The translations under genes were made by a program, and so were the position numbers. This document shows, piece by piece, positions 1 through 5,793 of a stretch of DNA of 5,793 bases. Source of the stretch: Pseudomonadota bacterium (GTDB lineage: Bacteria > Pseudomonadota > Gammaproteobacteria > Burkholderiales > Burkholderiaceae_B); NCBI GenBank assembly GCA_023432075.1, contig JAEYVD010000530.1, positions 1 through 5,793 of the forward strand. The letters are read 5' to 3'. The notes under the pieces were generated by a model. It had not been told where the DNA came from, ran no database searches, and saw nothing but the letters and a program-made list of their open reading frames with translations. Each line of letters begins with the position of its first letter. Position 1 is the first letter of the stretch.

Positions 1-38
1 CCACAGAGGATCGGCAATGCCGTCTTTATAGCGCACTC

Positions 39-61
39 GGCCCCTGCACCGCGCAGGGGCC
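39..61 (-). terminator. GC-rich hairpin just after the chemoreceptor stop, possible terminator
   Basis: A perfect inverted repeat with 9-base arms (39-47 GGCCCCTGC and 53-61 GCAGGGGCC) and a 5-base loop begins 3 bases after the stop codon of the chemoreceptor gene. Its position and stability fit a transcript 3' end. However, no run of T follows it in the direction of transcription, so it is not a textbook intrinsic terminator. It may act with Rho or protect the 3' end of the message. The remaining bases 1-38 show no gene that I can support. Confidence 0.45.
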
Positions 62-64
62 CCT

Positions 65-1405
65 TCACGCGGCGCGCAACCGTGCCGTGGCCTCGACGCG
101 GGTTTCGGTCAGGTCTTCGGTGACGCCTGCCAGGTTGGCCGATTGGGCGAGCGACACCTCGACCACCTGCCCCATGATTTCTGTGACGCGGCGCGATGAG
201 GCAACGATGCCCTCCATCGTGCCTCCCGCGGACTGGACTTGGACCGCGCCGCCTTCGACCTGCGCCACCGACGTCGTGATGAGCGACTTGATTTCCTTGG
301 CGGCGGCGGCGCTGCTCTGCGCCAGGTTGCGGACCTCGGAGGCCACGACCGCAAACCCCTTGCCGTGCTCGCCCGCGCGCGCCGCTTCGACCGCGGCATT
401 CAGCGCCAAAATGTTAGTCTGGAAAGCGATACCATCCATGACCCCGATGATTTCGGAAATGCGGCGTGAACTGCCGGTGATGGCTTCCATCGTGGCCACC
501 ACGTCGCGCATCGTATCGCCACCGGTTTCCGCGATGCGGCTCGCGTCCTGCGCAAGGGTATTGGCCTGCCGCGCTCTTTCCGCGTTTTCCGTCAGGCCTT
601 GCACGGCGACCTGCAGCGTCTGCGCCGCCGTAAAACGCTTGGTGATGTCGGTGGCAAACTTCACGACCTTGAACGGCCGGCCCTGGGCGTCGAAGATCGG
701 GTTGTAGCTGGCTTCGATCCACACCTGGCGCCCGCCCTTGCCCAGCCGCATGTACTGACCCGTGTCATGTTCGCCATTGCGCAGGCGGCGCCAGAAATCC
801 TTGTAGGCCGTGCTTCGTGCCTCGTCGGGAGGGACGAACATGCTGTGGTGCCTGCCCAGTACCTCGTCCGCGCGATATCCCACCGCATTGAGGAACAAGT
901 CGTTGGCGCGCACGATGGTGCCGTCCAACTCGAACTCGATGATCGCCTGAACCTTGGAGATCGCCGCGAGCTGGCCTTCGGAATCCGCCTGCCGGTGCTG
1001 CTGCTCGGTGATGTCCGTGGCGTACTTGATGACTTTCAGCGGCTGCCCGCGCTTGTCAAAGATGGGGTTGTAGGACGCCTGCAGCCAGACGTCCGATCCG
1101 TCTTTGCGTATTCGCCGGTAGCGGCCGGAATCATGTGCGCCGTGCCCCAGCCTTTCCCAGAAAGCCGCATATTGCGCCGACCCGCGCTCTTGCGGCGCGA
1201 TGAACATGCGATGGTGCTGCCCCTGGATCTCGTCGAGCGCGTAGCCCATGGTGTCCAGGAAATTCTGGTTGGCCATCAATATGTGGCCATTCAGATCAAA
1301 CTCGATGACCGCCTGCGATTTATGGATCGCGTCGATTTGTCCGAGCAGATCATTTTTGTTGGTACGGTATCCACGGATGAAGCGGCCAAGGGTATGCCAA
1401 AGCAT
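65..1405 (-). CDS. Soluble methyl-accepting chemotaxis protein with tandem PAS domains (BdlA-like architecture)
   Basis: This is a 446-residue chemoreceptor-type signal transducer expected to act in the cytoplasm by controlling a CheA/CheW kinase. Two PAS/PAC sensor modules (about residues 21-133 and 143-255) share the motif ASYNPIFD at 110-117 and 232-239, and each ends in ATDIT. The MCP signalling domain fills about 256-435. Its conserved hairpin tip at about 324-363 includes [19 protein letters not shown] and [15 protein letters not shown]. No transmembrane segment, periplasmic domain or HAMP domain is visible, and there is no C-terminal NWETF-like CheR/CheB tether. The start is well supported: GGAGGT at 1410-1415 lies 4 bases upstream of ATG. 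Two PAS domains plus an MCP domain at about this length match Pseudomonas BdlA (biofilm dispersion), but many soluble PAS receptors share the layout, so orthology is not claimed. The ligand or cofactor is unknown. The first 15 or so residues are rich in aromatic and basic residues and could touch the membrane (inference). Confidence 0.93.
   Translation of the reverse strand: MLWHTLGRFIRGYRTNKNDLLGQIDAIHKSQAVIEFDLNGHILMANQNFLDTMGYALDEIQGQHHRMFIAPQERGSAQYAAFWERLGHGAHDSGRYRRIRKDGSDVWLQASYNPIFDKRGQPLKVIKYATDITEQQHRQADSEGQLAAISKVQAIIEFELDGTIVRANDLFLNAVGYRADEVLGRHHSMFVPPDEARSTAYKDFWRRLRNGEHDTGQYMRLGKGGRQVWIEASYNPIFDAQGRPFKVVKFATDITKRFTAAQTLQVAVQGLTENAERARQANTLAQDASRIAETGGDTMRDVVATMEAITGSSRRISEIIGVMDGIAFQTNILALNAAVEAARAGEHGKGFAVVASEVRNLAQSSAAAAKEIKSLITTSVAQVEGGAVQVQSAGGTMEGIVASSRRVTEIMGQVVEVSLAQSANLAGVTEDLTETRVEATARLRAA
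641..1345 (-). repeat. Tandem PAS domain duplication inside the chemoreceptor
   Basis: Two consecutive units of about 113 codons (roughly 1345-1007 and 979-641) encode homologous PAS/PAC modules with a constant offset of 122 residues. Aligned pairs include [11 protein letters not shown] with [11 protein letters not shown], and [16 protein letters not shown] with [16 protein letters not shown]. The similarity is strong in protein but only partial in DNA, so the duplication is not recent. Two divergent copies could give two sensory inputs or a dimerising pair. Confidence 0.85.
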
Positions 1406-1441
1406 GGTGACCTCCAGGGTTGAGTTTGCCGGCGTGCCTGG

Positions 1442-1463
1442 TACACGTGTATCTAATAGATAC
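1442..1463. promoter_or_regulatory. Two overlapping perfect palindromes upstream of the chemoreceptor, candidate operator
   Basis: TACACGTGTA at 1442-1451 is a perfect 10-base palindrome. It overlaps GTATCTAATAGATAC at 1449-1463, which has perfect 7-base arms around one central base. Both lie 37-58 bases upstream of the chemoreceptor start codon, in an AT-rich patch where a promoter is expected; on the minus strand TAGTAT and TATTAG are weak -10 candidates here. The symmetry is what a dimeric repressor or activator would bind, but I do not recognise a specific regulator's consensus. No convincing sigma-28 (flagellar/chemotaxis) promoter is visible. Confidence 0.4.
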
Positions 1464-1467
1464 TATT

Positions 1468-1508
1468 AATCCCAGAAATTATCACGACTGATCGCGATTT
1501 TTGGGATT
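1468..1508 (-). other. Long imperfect hairpin in the gap between transferase and chemoreceptor genes
   Basis: The outer arms AATCCCA (1468-1474) and TGGGATT (1502-1508) are perfectly complementary. The next AAA/TTT also pair past a mismatch. The inner arms (minus strand ATCGCGA and TCGTGAT, loop TCAG) form 7 pairs including one G-U. Together they make a 41-base, roughly 17-pair stem with small bulges. No T-run follows on the minus strand, so it is not a standard terminator. A run of nine T (minus strand, 1514-1522) lies just before it. It could be a leader structure, an extended operator or a decayed repeat. Confidence 0.4.
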
Positions 1509-1561
1509 GGGGCAAAAAAAAACAAAGCGTCGTTATGAAGCACACCTGGGTAATCCCGGAT

Positions 1562-2272
1562 TCAAGCCGCATCCAGCTCGCGATATTTACGGAAAATGCC
1601 CTCGCCAAACGGCAGACGCCGGCCGCTAGCAAAATACGCCTGCAACTCCGGCAGCGCAGTCACCCGCTCGTGCAGGGCAAACACATTGGGATATTGCGCG
1701 GCGACCGTGGACATGCGCTTGGGAAAGGCGTACAGCAGCCCGTCGATCAGGTGATACAAGGACAGATCGACGTAGGTCCATTTGGCGCCGCCGGCCAGCC
1801 ACGCATCCGGCCCATCCAACAGGCGCTCGAAATATCCCAAATACTTCGGAATGCGCTCTTCGCGAAAGACACGGGCACGACGAGCGGCCTCTTCCTTCTG
1901 GTCTTCGTAATAATCGCTGGCGGAAATGGGATGATGGGTGTCGTGTGCTTCGGCCACCATGTCGGCGATCGTGAGTTGCAGCTGATTAACCCACAATCGT
2001 CCTTCGAGCGATTTGGGGGCAAGGCCATGTTTCTCGCCCAGGAAAAGCAGGATGTTGGCCGTCTGCCCCAGCGTCATTGCTCCGGCCACCAGATAAGGCG
2101 GTGCAAAAGGCGGATGCTTGCGGGCAGATCGCATGTCATCGATCAACGTGCCCTCGTCGGCGCCCGGATCGCGCACCCGCTCCCGATAAGGAATGCCGCC
2201 CGCTTCCAGCGCCAGGCGCACGAATTCTCCCCGCCCGGGGATGCCATCCCAATACCAAAGGTCGTAAGTCAT
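1562..2272 (-). CDS. Glutathione S-transferase, cytosolic Tyr-type
   Basis: This 236-residue protein is predicted to conjugate glutathione to electrophiles or act as a glutathione-dependent isomerase/peroxidase in the cytosol. The N-terminal thioredoxin-like domain (about 1-83) opens with YDLWYWDG and GRGEFVRLALEAG, resembling the alpha/mu/pi/sigma type whose catalytic Tyr lies in this first strand (Y7 by position). The glutathione-contact stretch GQTANILLFLG (69-79) stands where those families have QS.AI..YL. The helical C-terminal domain (about 90-225) carries the N-capping box T166-x-x-D169. The usual cis-Pro position before the Gln-Thr pair is not clear to me. The start is set by AAGGAG at 2278-2283, 5 bases before ATG. 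The frame stays open upstream to 2665, but that part is antisense-like sequence crossing the neighbouring gene's terminator and lacks GST features. Substrate and link to the neighbours are unknown; the upstream terminator suggests its own promoter between 2273 and 2369, where I see no clear -35/-10 pair. Confidence 0.92.
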   Translation of the reverse strand: MTYDLWYWDGIPGRGEFVRLALEAGGIPYRERVRDPGADEGTLIDDMRSARKHPPFAPPYLVAGAMTLGQTANILLFLGEKHGLAPKSLEGRLWVNQLQLTIADMVAEAHDTHHPISASDYYEDQKEEAARRARVFREERIPKYLGYFERLLDGPDAWLAGGAKWTYVDLSLYHLIDGLLYAFPKRMSTVAAQYPNVFALHERVTALPELQAYFASGRRLPFGEGIFRKYRELDAA

Positions 2273-2302
2273 ACGGTCTCCTTTTCGTTGGCGCAGCCGA
2301 AC

Positions 2303-2315
2303 CTGCAGTCTGCAG
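2303..2315. repeat. 13-base palindrome of two CTGCAG units before the transferase gene
   Basis: CTGCAG occurs twice around a single T (2303-2308 and 2310-2315), so the whole 13 bases are symmetrical apart from the centre. It lies 31-43 bases upstream of the transferase start codon, where a regulator site could be. No matching factor is recognised, and GC-rich DNA can produce such symmetry by chance. Confidence 0.25.
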
Positions 2316-2369
2316 CCGCAACCGGCTGATAGCAAGACGCGTGCCGCAGGCGCGGAAAAACGCGGCAAT

Positions 2370-2403
2370 AAAAAAACGCGCAGACGGCGGGCCTGCGCGT
2401 TTT
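2370..2403 (-). terminator. Intrinsic terminator of the transketolase/dehydrogenase operon
   Basis: Perfect 11-base arms (2373-2383 AAAACGCGCAG and 2393-2403 CTGCGCGTTTT) flank a 9-base loop. On the minus strand the stem runs into a block of seven T (2376-2370) followed by ATT. It starts 21 bases beyond the stop of the GMC dehydrogenase gene. This is a classical Rho-independent terminator, and it separates the operon from the glutathione S-transferase gene. The A-rich left arm also gives a T-ended stem on the plus strand, so weak bidirectional action is possible. Confidence 0.88.
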
Positions 2404-2424
2404 CCGTGCGGGGAGTCGTGTGCT

Positions 2425-4023
2425 TTACGCCTGCGCCGCGTCTTCCAGAATCAATTCCGCGCCGCGTTCGGCCACCATCATGACAGCGGCTTGCGTGTTG
2501 CCGGAAACCATCTTCGGCATGACCGACGCATCCACCACACGCAGGCCAGTCAACCCATTGACCCGCAGACGCTCGTCGGTGACGGCCGCGGCATCCGTCC
2601 CCATGCGGCAGGTGCCGATGGGGTGATAGATGGTCTGACCGTTGCGCCGAGCGAAATCCAGCCATTCGTCGTCCGTGTCCACCTCGGGCCCCGGGCTGAT
2701 TTCCGCTTGCACGTAACGCTGCATGGCGGGCCGGCCCACGATGCGCCGGGCCACCTGCATGCCGCCCACCAAGCTATCGCGGTCGACCTGCGCGGACAGG
2801 AAGTTGGGCCGGATGGCAGGTCCGGCCATGGGGTCGGCAGACTTTATGTGAATGGATCCTACCGACTCGGGACGCAACTGCGCCACGCCTATCGTCATGC
2901 CGGGAAGCCGGTCCAGAATGCGTTCGGCCGCGTTGGCGTAACTGGCATGCACGAAGAAGAACTGCACGTCCGGCGCGGACAGGCCAGGCCTGCTCTTGAC
3001 GAAGCCATGCACCAGCCCCGTGCCGAGCGTCAGGATGCCTTTGCGGCTCGTGTAATAGCGCGCTACCTGCTTCGCCAGCCGCCAGCCGCGCGACATCTCG
3101 TTCAAGGTCACCGTGTTCTTGACGCGCCAGTTCATGCGCGTGGCGAAGTGGTCGATATAGTTTTCGCCCACGGACGGCTGCGCGTGCAGGAGGTCGATGC
3201 CATGCGACTTCAACAAGGCAGGATTGCCCACGCCGGACAACTCCAGCAATTGCGGAGACTGCACCGCGCCCATGCAGAGCAACGTCTCGCGGCGCGCGCG
3301 CACCGTGTGCTCCTGCCCGTTCTTGCGATAAGCCACGCCGACACAGCGCTTGCCCTCGAACACCAGCCGCGTGACATGAGCGCCGCATTCGACACTGAGA
3401 TTGCGCCGGCCGGCCGCCGGTTTCAGGTAGCCGTCCACGACGCTCCAGCGCCGTCCACGGTGCTGGAGCACCTGGTAATAGCCCACGCCTTCCTGATCGC
3501 CGCTGTTGTAATCCGGATTGAACGGCTGGCCGTCTTCGCGCGCGGCCTGCAAAAAGGCATCCGACACGGGAAAGCGTTCGGCGACCTCTTCCAGGTGCAT
3601 CGGCCCGTCCTTGCCGCGGTTCTCGCCGCCCGGCGCGTAGTTCTCGATCTTGCGGTAGATGCGCTCGGCCACGTCGCGGTCCCAACCTGCCGCGCCGGCC
3701 GCCACCCAGCCATCGAAATCCTGGGGCTGGCCGCGCACGTAGATCATGCCGTTGATGAGCGTCGACCCGCCCAGCCCCTTGCCGCGCGGGACGGCGATCA
3801 CCCGGCCGTGGACGTTGTCCTCGGGCTCGGTCGCAAAGCGCCAGTTGTATTGCGGATCGACCAGCAGCTTGGAAAAGCCCGCAGGAATCGGAATCCACAT
3901 GCTGCGCGCCTCGTGACCGGCCTCCAGCAGCAGTACGCGATACCTGCCATCCGCACTTAGGCGGTTGGCCAGGATGCAGCCGGCCGTTCCGCCGCCCGCG
4001 ATGATGAAATCGTAGTCGCCCAT
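2425..4023 (-). CDS. GMC-family FAD-dependent alcohol/choline-type dehydrogenase
   Basis: This 532-residue flavoprotein is predicted to oxidise a hydroxyl group (alcohol, polyol or sugar-like) by hydride transfer to FAD and pass electrons to a quinone or other acceptor. The FAD-binding Rossmann motif GGGTAG is at 10-15, with the ribose-binding acidic residue E34 in VLLLEAG. GMC signature 1 lies at about 79-102 (PRGKGLGGSTLINGMIYVRG region). Signature 2, GAVQSPQLLELSGVG, is at 252-266. The C-terminal catalytic pair expected for the family is present: H467 in YHPIGTCRMG and N509 in SGNTQAAVMM. The length is normal for the choline dehydrogenase/AlkJ-like branch. No signal peptide or membrane helix is seen. 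The ATG at 4023 puts the FAD motif at the usual distance from the N-terminus; the ribosome site (GGTGGA, about 4029-4034) is weak, so translation may be coupled to the gene 35 bases upstream. Substrate is not predictable: calling it BetA would be unjustified, since no betaine genes are present. Confidence 0.95.
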   Translation of the reverse strand: MGDYDFIIAGGGTAGCILANRLSADGRYRVLLLEAGHEARSMWIPIPAGFSKLLVDPQYNWRFATEPEDNVHGRVIAVPRGKGLGGSTLINGMIYVRGQPQDFDGWVAAGAAGWDRDVAERIYRKIENYAPGGENRGKDGPMHLEEVAERFPVSDAFLQAAREDGQPFNPDYNSGDQEGVGYYQVLQHRGRRWSVVDGYLKPAAGRRNLSVECGAHVTRLVFEGKRCVGVAYRKNGQEHTVRARRETLLCMGAVQSPQLLELSGVGNPALLKSHGIDLLHAQPSVGENYIDHFATRMNWRVKNTVTLNEMSRGWRLAKQVARYYTSRKGILTLGTGLVHGFVKSRPGLSAPDVQFFFVHASYANAAERILDRLPGMTIGVAQLRPESVGSIHIKSADPMAGPAIRPNFLSAQVDRDSLVGGMQVARRIVGRPAMQRYVQAEISPGPEVDTDDEWLDFARRNGQTIYHPIGTCRMGTDAAAVTDERLRVNGLTGLRVVDASVMPKMVSGNTQAAVMMVAERGAELILEDAAQA

Positions 4024-4051
4024 CTTTTTCCACCGGGTTCCGGATATGCGT

Positions 4052-4068
4052 CGCGCGCCTAGCGCGCG
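4052..4068 (-). other. Perfect GC hairpin with the dehydrogenase stop codon in its loop
   Basis: CGCGCGC (4052-4058) and GCGCGCG (4062-4068) are perfectly complementary and enclose three bases that are exactly the TAG stop of the shikimate dehydrogenase-like gene. In the mRNA this makes a very stable 7-pair GC stem about 29 bases before the next start codon. No T-run follows, so it should not terminate strongly. It may set mRNA stability or the relative output of the two genes. Chance from Ala/Arg codons GCG and CGC is a real alternative. Confidence 0.4.
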
Positions 4069-4862
4069 GCTGTCACACCCAGCGTTTCCACCATCAATTC
4101 GATCTGGCAGGCCAGCATCGGCGCGCCGTAATGGACCTTGCAGCCGCGCGCCTGCGCCGCGACAAGCAGCGCCGTGTCCTTGGGCTGCATGATGACCTCG
4201 CAGACCTGTTGATCCGGCGTCAAGCGGCTGGCGTCCAGCGGTAGCGGATCGCCTTCCTTCATGCCCAGCGACGTGCCATTGACAACCAGGTCATGACCGG
4301 AGGGATCGGTATTGCCGATCGATATCTGCGCCTCCGGATGCAGCGACAGGATGCGGGCCTTGAGGTCCTCGGCCTTGGCCGGCGTGCGGTTGGCGATGGT
4401 CAAGCGCGACACGCCAGCCTGCACCAGCGCAAAGCCGATCGCGTTGGCCGCGCCGCCCGCGCCGGCCAGATAAACGCTCTTGCCTTCCGGCGAGACGCCG
4501 CAACTGCGCAGACCGCGGACAAAACCTTCGCCGTCCAGCATATGGGCCACCAGACGCCCATCCGCCTCGCGCCGCAGCACGTTGGCCGCGCCGATCTTGC
4601 GCGCGACAGGTGTGGCCTCGTCGGCCAATTCCAGGATGGCCGTCTTGTGCGGTACCGTGACGATCACGCCTCCCAAGTTTTCCAGCCGGCGCAGGCCTTC
4701 AACCACGGCAGCAAGGTTGTCCGGCCGCGCGTGAAACGGCACGCAAACCCCGTCATAGCCAATCTTGGCGAAATGCTCGTTCATGCGCTGCGGCGTCTTC
4801 ACATGGTGAATGGGATCGGCCAGGATGCCGAAAAGACGCGTGTTGCCGCTGATTTCCTTCAT
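4059..4862 (-). CDS. Shikimate dehydrogenase-family NADP-type oxidoreductase with altered substrate pocket
   Basis: This 267-residue protein has the full two-domain fold signature of the AroE/YdiB family. The N-terminal substrate domain has VTVPHK (catalytic Lys K73), IGAAN (N94) and LDGEGF (D110), the residues that hold and deprotonate the substrate hydroxyls. The nucleotide domain has GAGGAA (134-139), NRTPAK (158-163, the NRTxxR/K pattern linked to NADP preference), NGTSLGM (195-201) and GAPMLACQ with Q253. The family motif HSxSP, whose two serines bind the shikimate carboxylate, reads HVKTP (V21, T23), and the usual Tyr of DxxYxP is Met in EVIMQP. The substrate may therefore lack or reposition the carboxylate (inference). 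The start ATG has GGAG (4869-4872) 6 bases upstream and lies 13 bases after the transketolase stop. A longer frame to 5063 only overlaps the transketolase gene. The operon context argues for a catabolic paralogue, not housekeeping aroE, so no symbol is given. Confidence 0.9.
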   Translation of the reverse strand: MKEISGNTRLFGILADPIHHVKTPQRMNEHFAKIGYDGVCVPFHARPDNLAAVVEGLRRLENLGGVIVTVPHKTAILELADEATPVARKIGAANVLRREADGRLVAHMLDGEGFVRGLRSCGVSPEGKSVYLAGAGGAANAIGFALVQAGVSRLTIANRTPAKAEDLKARILSLHPEAQISIGNTDPSGHDLVVNGTSLGMKEGDPLPLDASRLTPDQQVCEVIMQPKDTALLVAAQARGCKVHYGAPMLACQIELMVETLGVTAAR

Positions 4863-4875
4863 GGGTGTCTCCGGG

Positions 4876-5793
4876 TCAATGCTTGATGAATTCCCGCGCG
4901 ACGCCGGCAATGCCTTCGGCGTCGAGCTTGTAATGGGCGTACAGGGTGGTGGGCGGCGCAATGAGGCTGTATTCGTCATAGATGCCATGACGGCGCAGCC
5001 GGGTACCGGTGCCTGCGTCGGCCAGCACCTCGGCGACCGCCGATCCGAGGCCGCCCAGCACATTGTGCTCTTCGACCGTCATCATCAGCCGGGATTGGCC
5101 CGCAGCCGTCAGGATGGCGTCGCGGTCGAGCGGCTTGATCGTGGGCATGTCGATCACGCCTACCGACAGGCCCTCTTCGCGCAACTGCCGGGCGGCGGCC
5201 AGCGCGCCGTGCAGCGTAATGCCGCAGGCGATCAGCGTCAGATCGCTACCAACACCGTGGACAATCGCACGGCCGAATTCGAACGGCGTGCCGTCTTCAT
5301 AGACCTGCGGATCACGTCCGCGTCCGATACGGAAGTAGATGGGTTCGGGCCAGTCCGCTGACGCCTTGATGGCGGACGCGAGTTGCGGCCCGTCGGCAGG
5401 CGACACCACAGTCAGGCCCGCGAGCGCGCGCATGGTAGAGATGTCTTCGGTGGCGTGGTGGGAGGTGCCGTAAAAGCCCAGGCTGATCCCGGTGTGATGG
5501 CCGATCAGGCGCACCGGCAGCCGCGTGTAGGCCACGTCCATCCGGATCTGCTCGCAACACAACAGGCCAAGGAACGAGGCAAAGGTGGCCACGAACGGCA
5601 TCATGCCGGTCGTCGCAAGCCCGGCCGCCGCCGACACCATGTTCTGCTCGGAGATGCCGAACTGCACATAGCGATCGGGGTAGGCCTGGGCGAAACGGTT
5701 CAAGCCGTTCGAGTACTGCAGGTCGGCCGACCCGGCCACGACCGGATGCCCCGCCTTCGCCAGATCGATCAGCGCGTCAGAAAGATAAGACAG
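4876..5793 (-). CDS. Transketolase C-terminal subunit (split transketolase), N-terminus cut by window edge
   Basis: The visible 305 residues carry the pyrimidine-binding and C-terminal domains of a thiamine-diphosphate transketolase. The holoenzyme moves a two-carbon ketol unit between sugar phosphates or analogues. VAGSADLQYSN (19-29 of the visible part) and FGISEQNM contain the conserved Asp and the Glu (E49) that activates the cofactor. GISLGFYGTSHHATEDIS corresponds to the substrate-channel segment with His, equivalent to GPTHQPVEHLAS in full-length enzymes. TLIACGITLHGALAAARQL, VIDMPTIKPLD and EEHNVLGGLGSAV are typical of the C-terminal domain (about 180-300). The protein is open through the last base (first visible residues LSYLSDALIDLAKAGHP), so the start is missing, probably by only a few tens of bases judging by family length. 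A GTG at 5739 is an internal valine. Such subunits pair with a separate N-terminal TPP-binding subunit, expected immediately upstream. E1-beta or DXS fits less well. Confidence 0.93.
   Translation of the reverse strand: MSYLSDALIDLAKAGHPVVAGSADLQYSNGLNRFAQAYPDRYVQFGISEQNMVSAAAGLATTGMMPFVATFASFLGLLCCEQIRMDVAYTRLPVRLIGHHTGISLGFYGTSHHATEDISTMRALAGLTVVSPADGPQLASAIKASADWPEPIYFRIGRGRDPQVYEDGTPFEFGRAIVHGVGSDLTLIACGITLHGALAAARQLREEGLSVGVIDMPTIKPLDRDAILTAAGQSRLMMTVEEHNVLGGLGSAVAEVLADAGTGTRLRRHGIYDEYSLIAPPTTLYAHYKLDAEGIAGVAREFIKH

Noticed and set aside
12..22. Small palindrome CGGCA-A-TGCCG near the left edge
   Set aside because: The arms are only 4-5 bases with a very short loop, no T-run adjoins on the minus strand, and there is no gene context inside the window.
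599..1423. A 274-codon plus-strand frame opposite the chemoreceptor
   Set aside because: It has no family motif, no ribosome site and a composition typical of the reverse complement of a GC-rich gene.
1535..2329. A 264-codon plus-strand frame opposite the glutathione S-transferase
   Set aside because: The minus-strand gene has a strong ribosome site and GST motifs; the plus frame shows neither.
2273..2665. An N-terminal extension of the glutathione S-transferase frame
   Set aside because: It would read through the operon terminator and into the GMC gene. The thioredoxin-like domain begins right at the ATG at 2272, which has AAGGAG in front.
2077..3960. A 627-codon open frame on the plus strand, antisense to the GMC dehydrogenase
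   Set aside because: The protein is rich in His, Arg and Ala with no recognisable motif. It lies opposite a gene with clear FAD and catalytic motifs and arises from GC-biased third positions.
4863..5063. An N-terminal extension of the shikimate dehydrogenase-like protein
   Set aside because: It overlaps the transketolase gene in another frame and has no family similarity. The ATG at 4862 has a good ribosome site and gives the normal N-terminus.
5737..5739. GTG as the start of the transketolase subunit
   Set aside because: The frame continues open to the window edge with family-like residues, and this Val lies inside the conserved first strand (VVAGSADL).

Overview
The window is GC-rich bacterial DNA. 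Every gene I can support lies on the minus strand, so transcription runs from high to low coordinates. Strong Shine-Dalgarno sequences, high GC at third codon positions and the mix of gene families suggest a betaproteobacterium, most likely Alcaligenaceae (Bordetella/Achromobacter-like). That assignment is inference from protein style, not from a marker gene.

Layout in transcription order: (1) 5793-4876, the C-terminal half of a split transketolase, running off the right edge; (2) 4862-4059, a shikimate dehydrogenase-family protein; (3) 4023-2425, a GMC-family FAD-dependent alcohol/choline-type dehydrogenase, followed by a strong intrinsic terminator at about 2370-2403. Gaps of 13 and 35 bases and the single terminator make these three the distal end of one operon. 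A transketolase N-terminal subunit is expected just beyond the right edge. (4) 2272-1562, a cytosolic glutathione S-transferase in its own unit. (5) 1405-65, a soluble methyl-accepting chemotaxis protein with two tandem PAS domains and no membrane anchor, resembling BdlA in architecture. A GC-rich hairpin lies just after its stop.

The operon pairs a two-carbon ketol transferase with an NADP-type dehydrogenase and a flavin dehydrogenase. This looks like a catabolic route for a sugar, polyol or cyclitol-like compound, not core aromatic biosynthesis. The dehydrogenase supports this: it keeps the catalytic Lys/Asn/Asp and the NADP-type motif, but the two serines that normally hold the shikimate carboxylate are Val and Thr. 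The substrate cannot be read from the window.

The 156-base gap between the transferase and chemoreceptor genes (1406-1561) is AT-rich against its surroundings. It holds overlapping perfect palindromes and a long imperfect hairpin, making it the most structured non-coding stretch here. I see no RNA genes, mobile elements, CRISPR arrays or integration sites. The long open frames on the plus strand are antisense shadows of the real genes.
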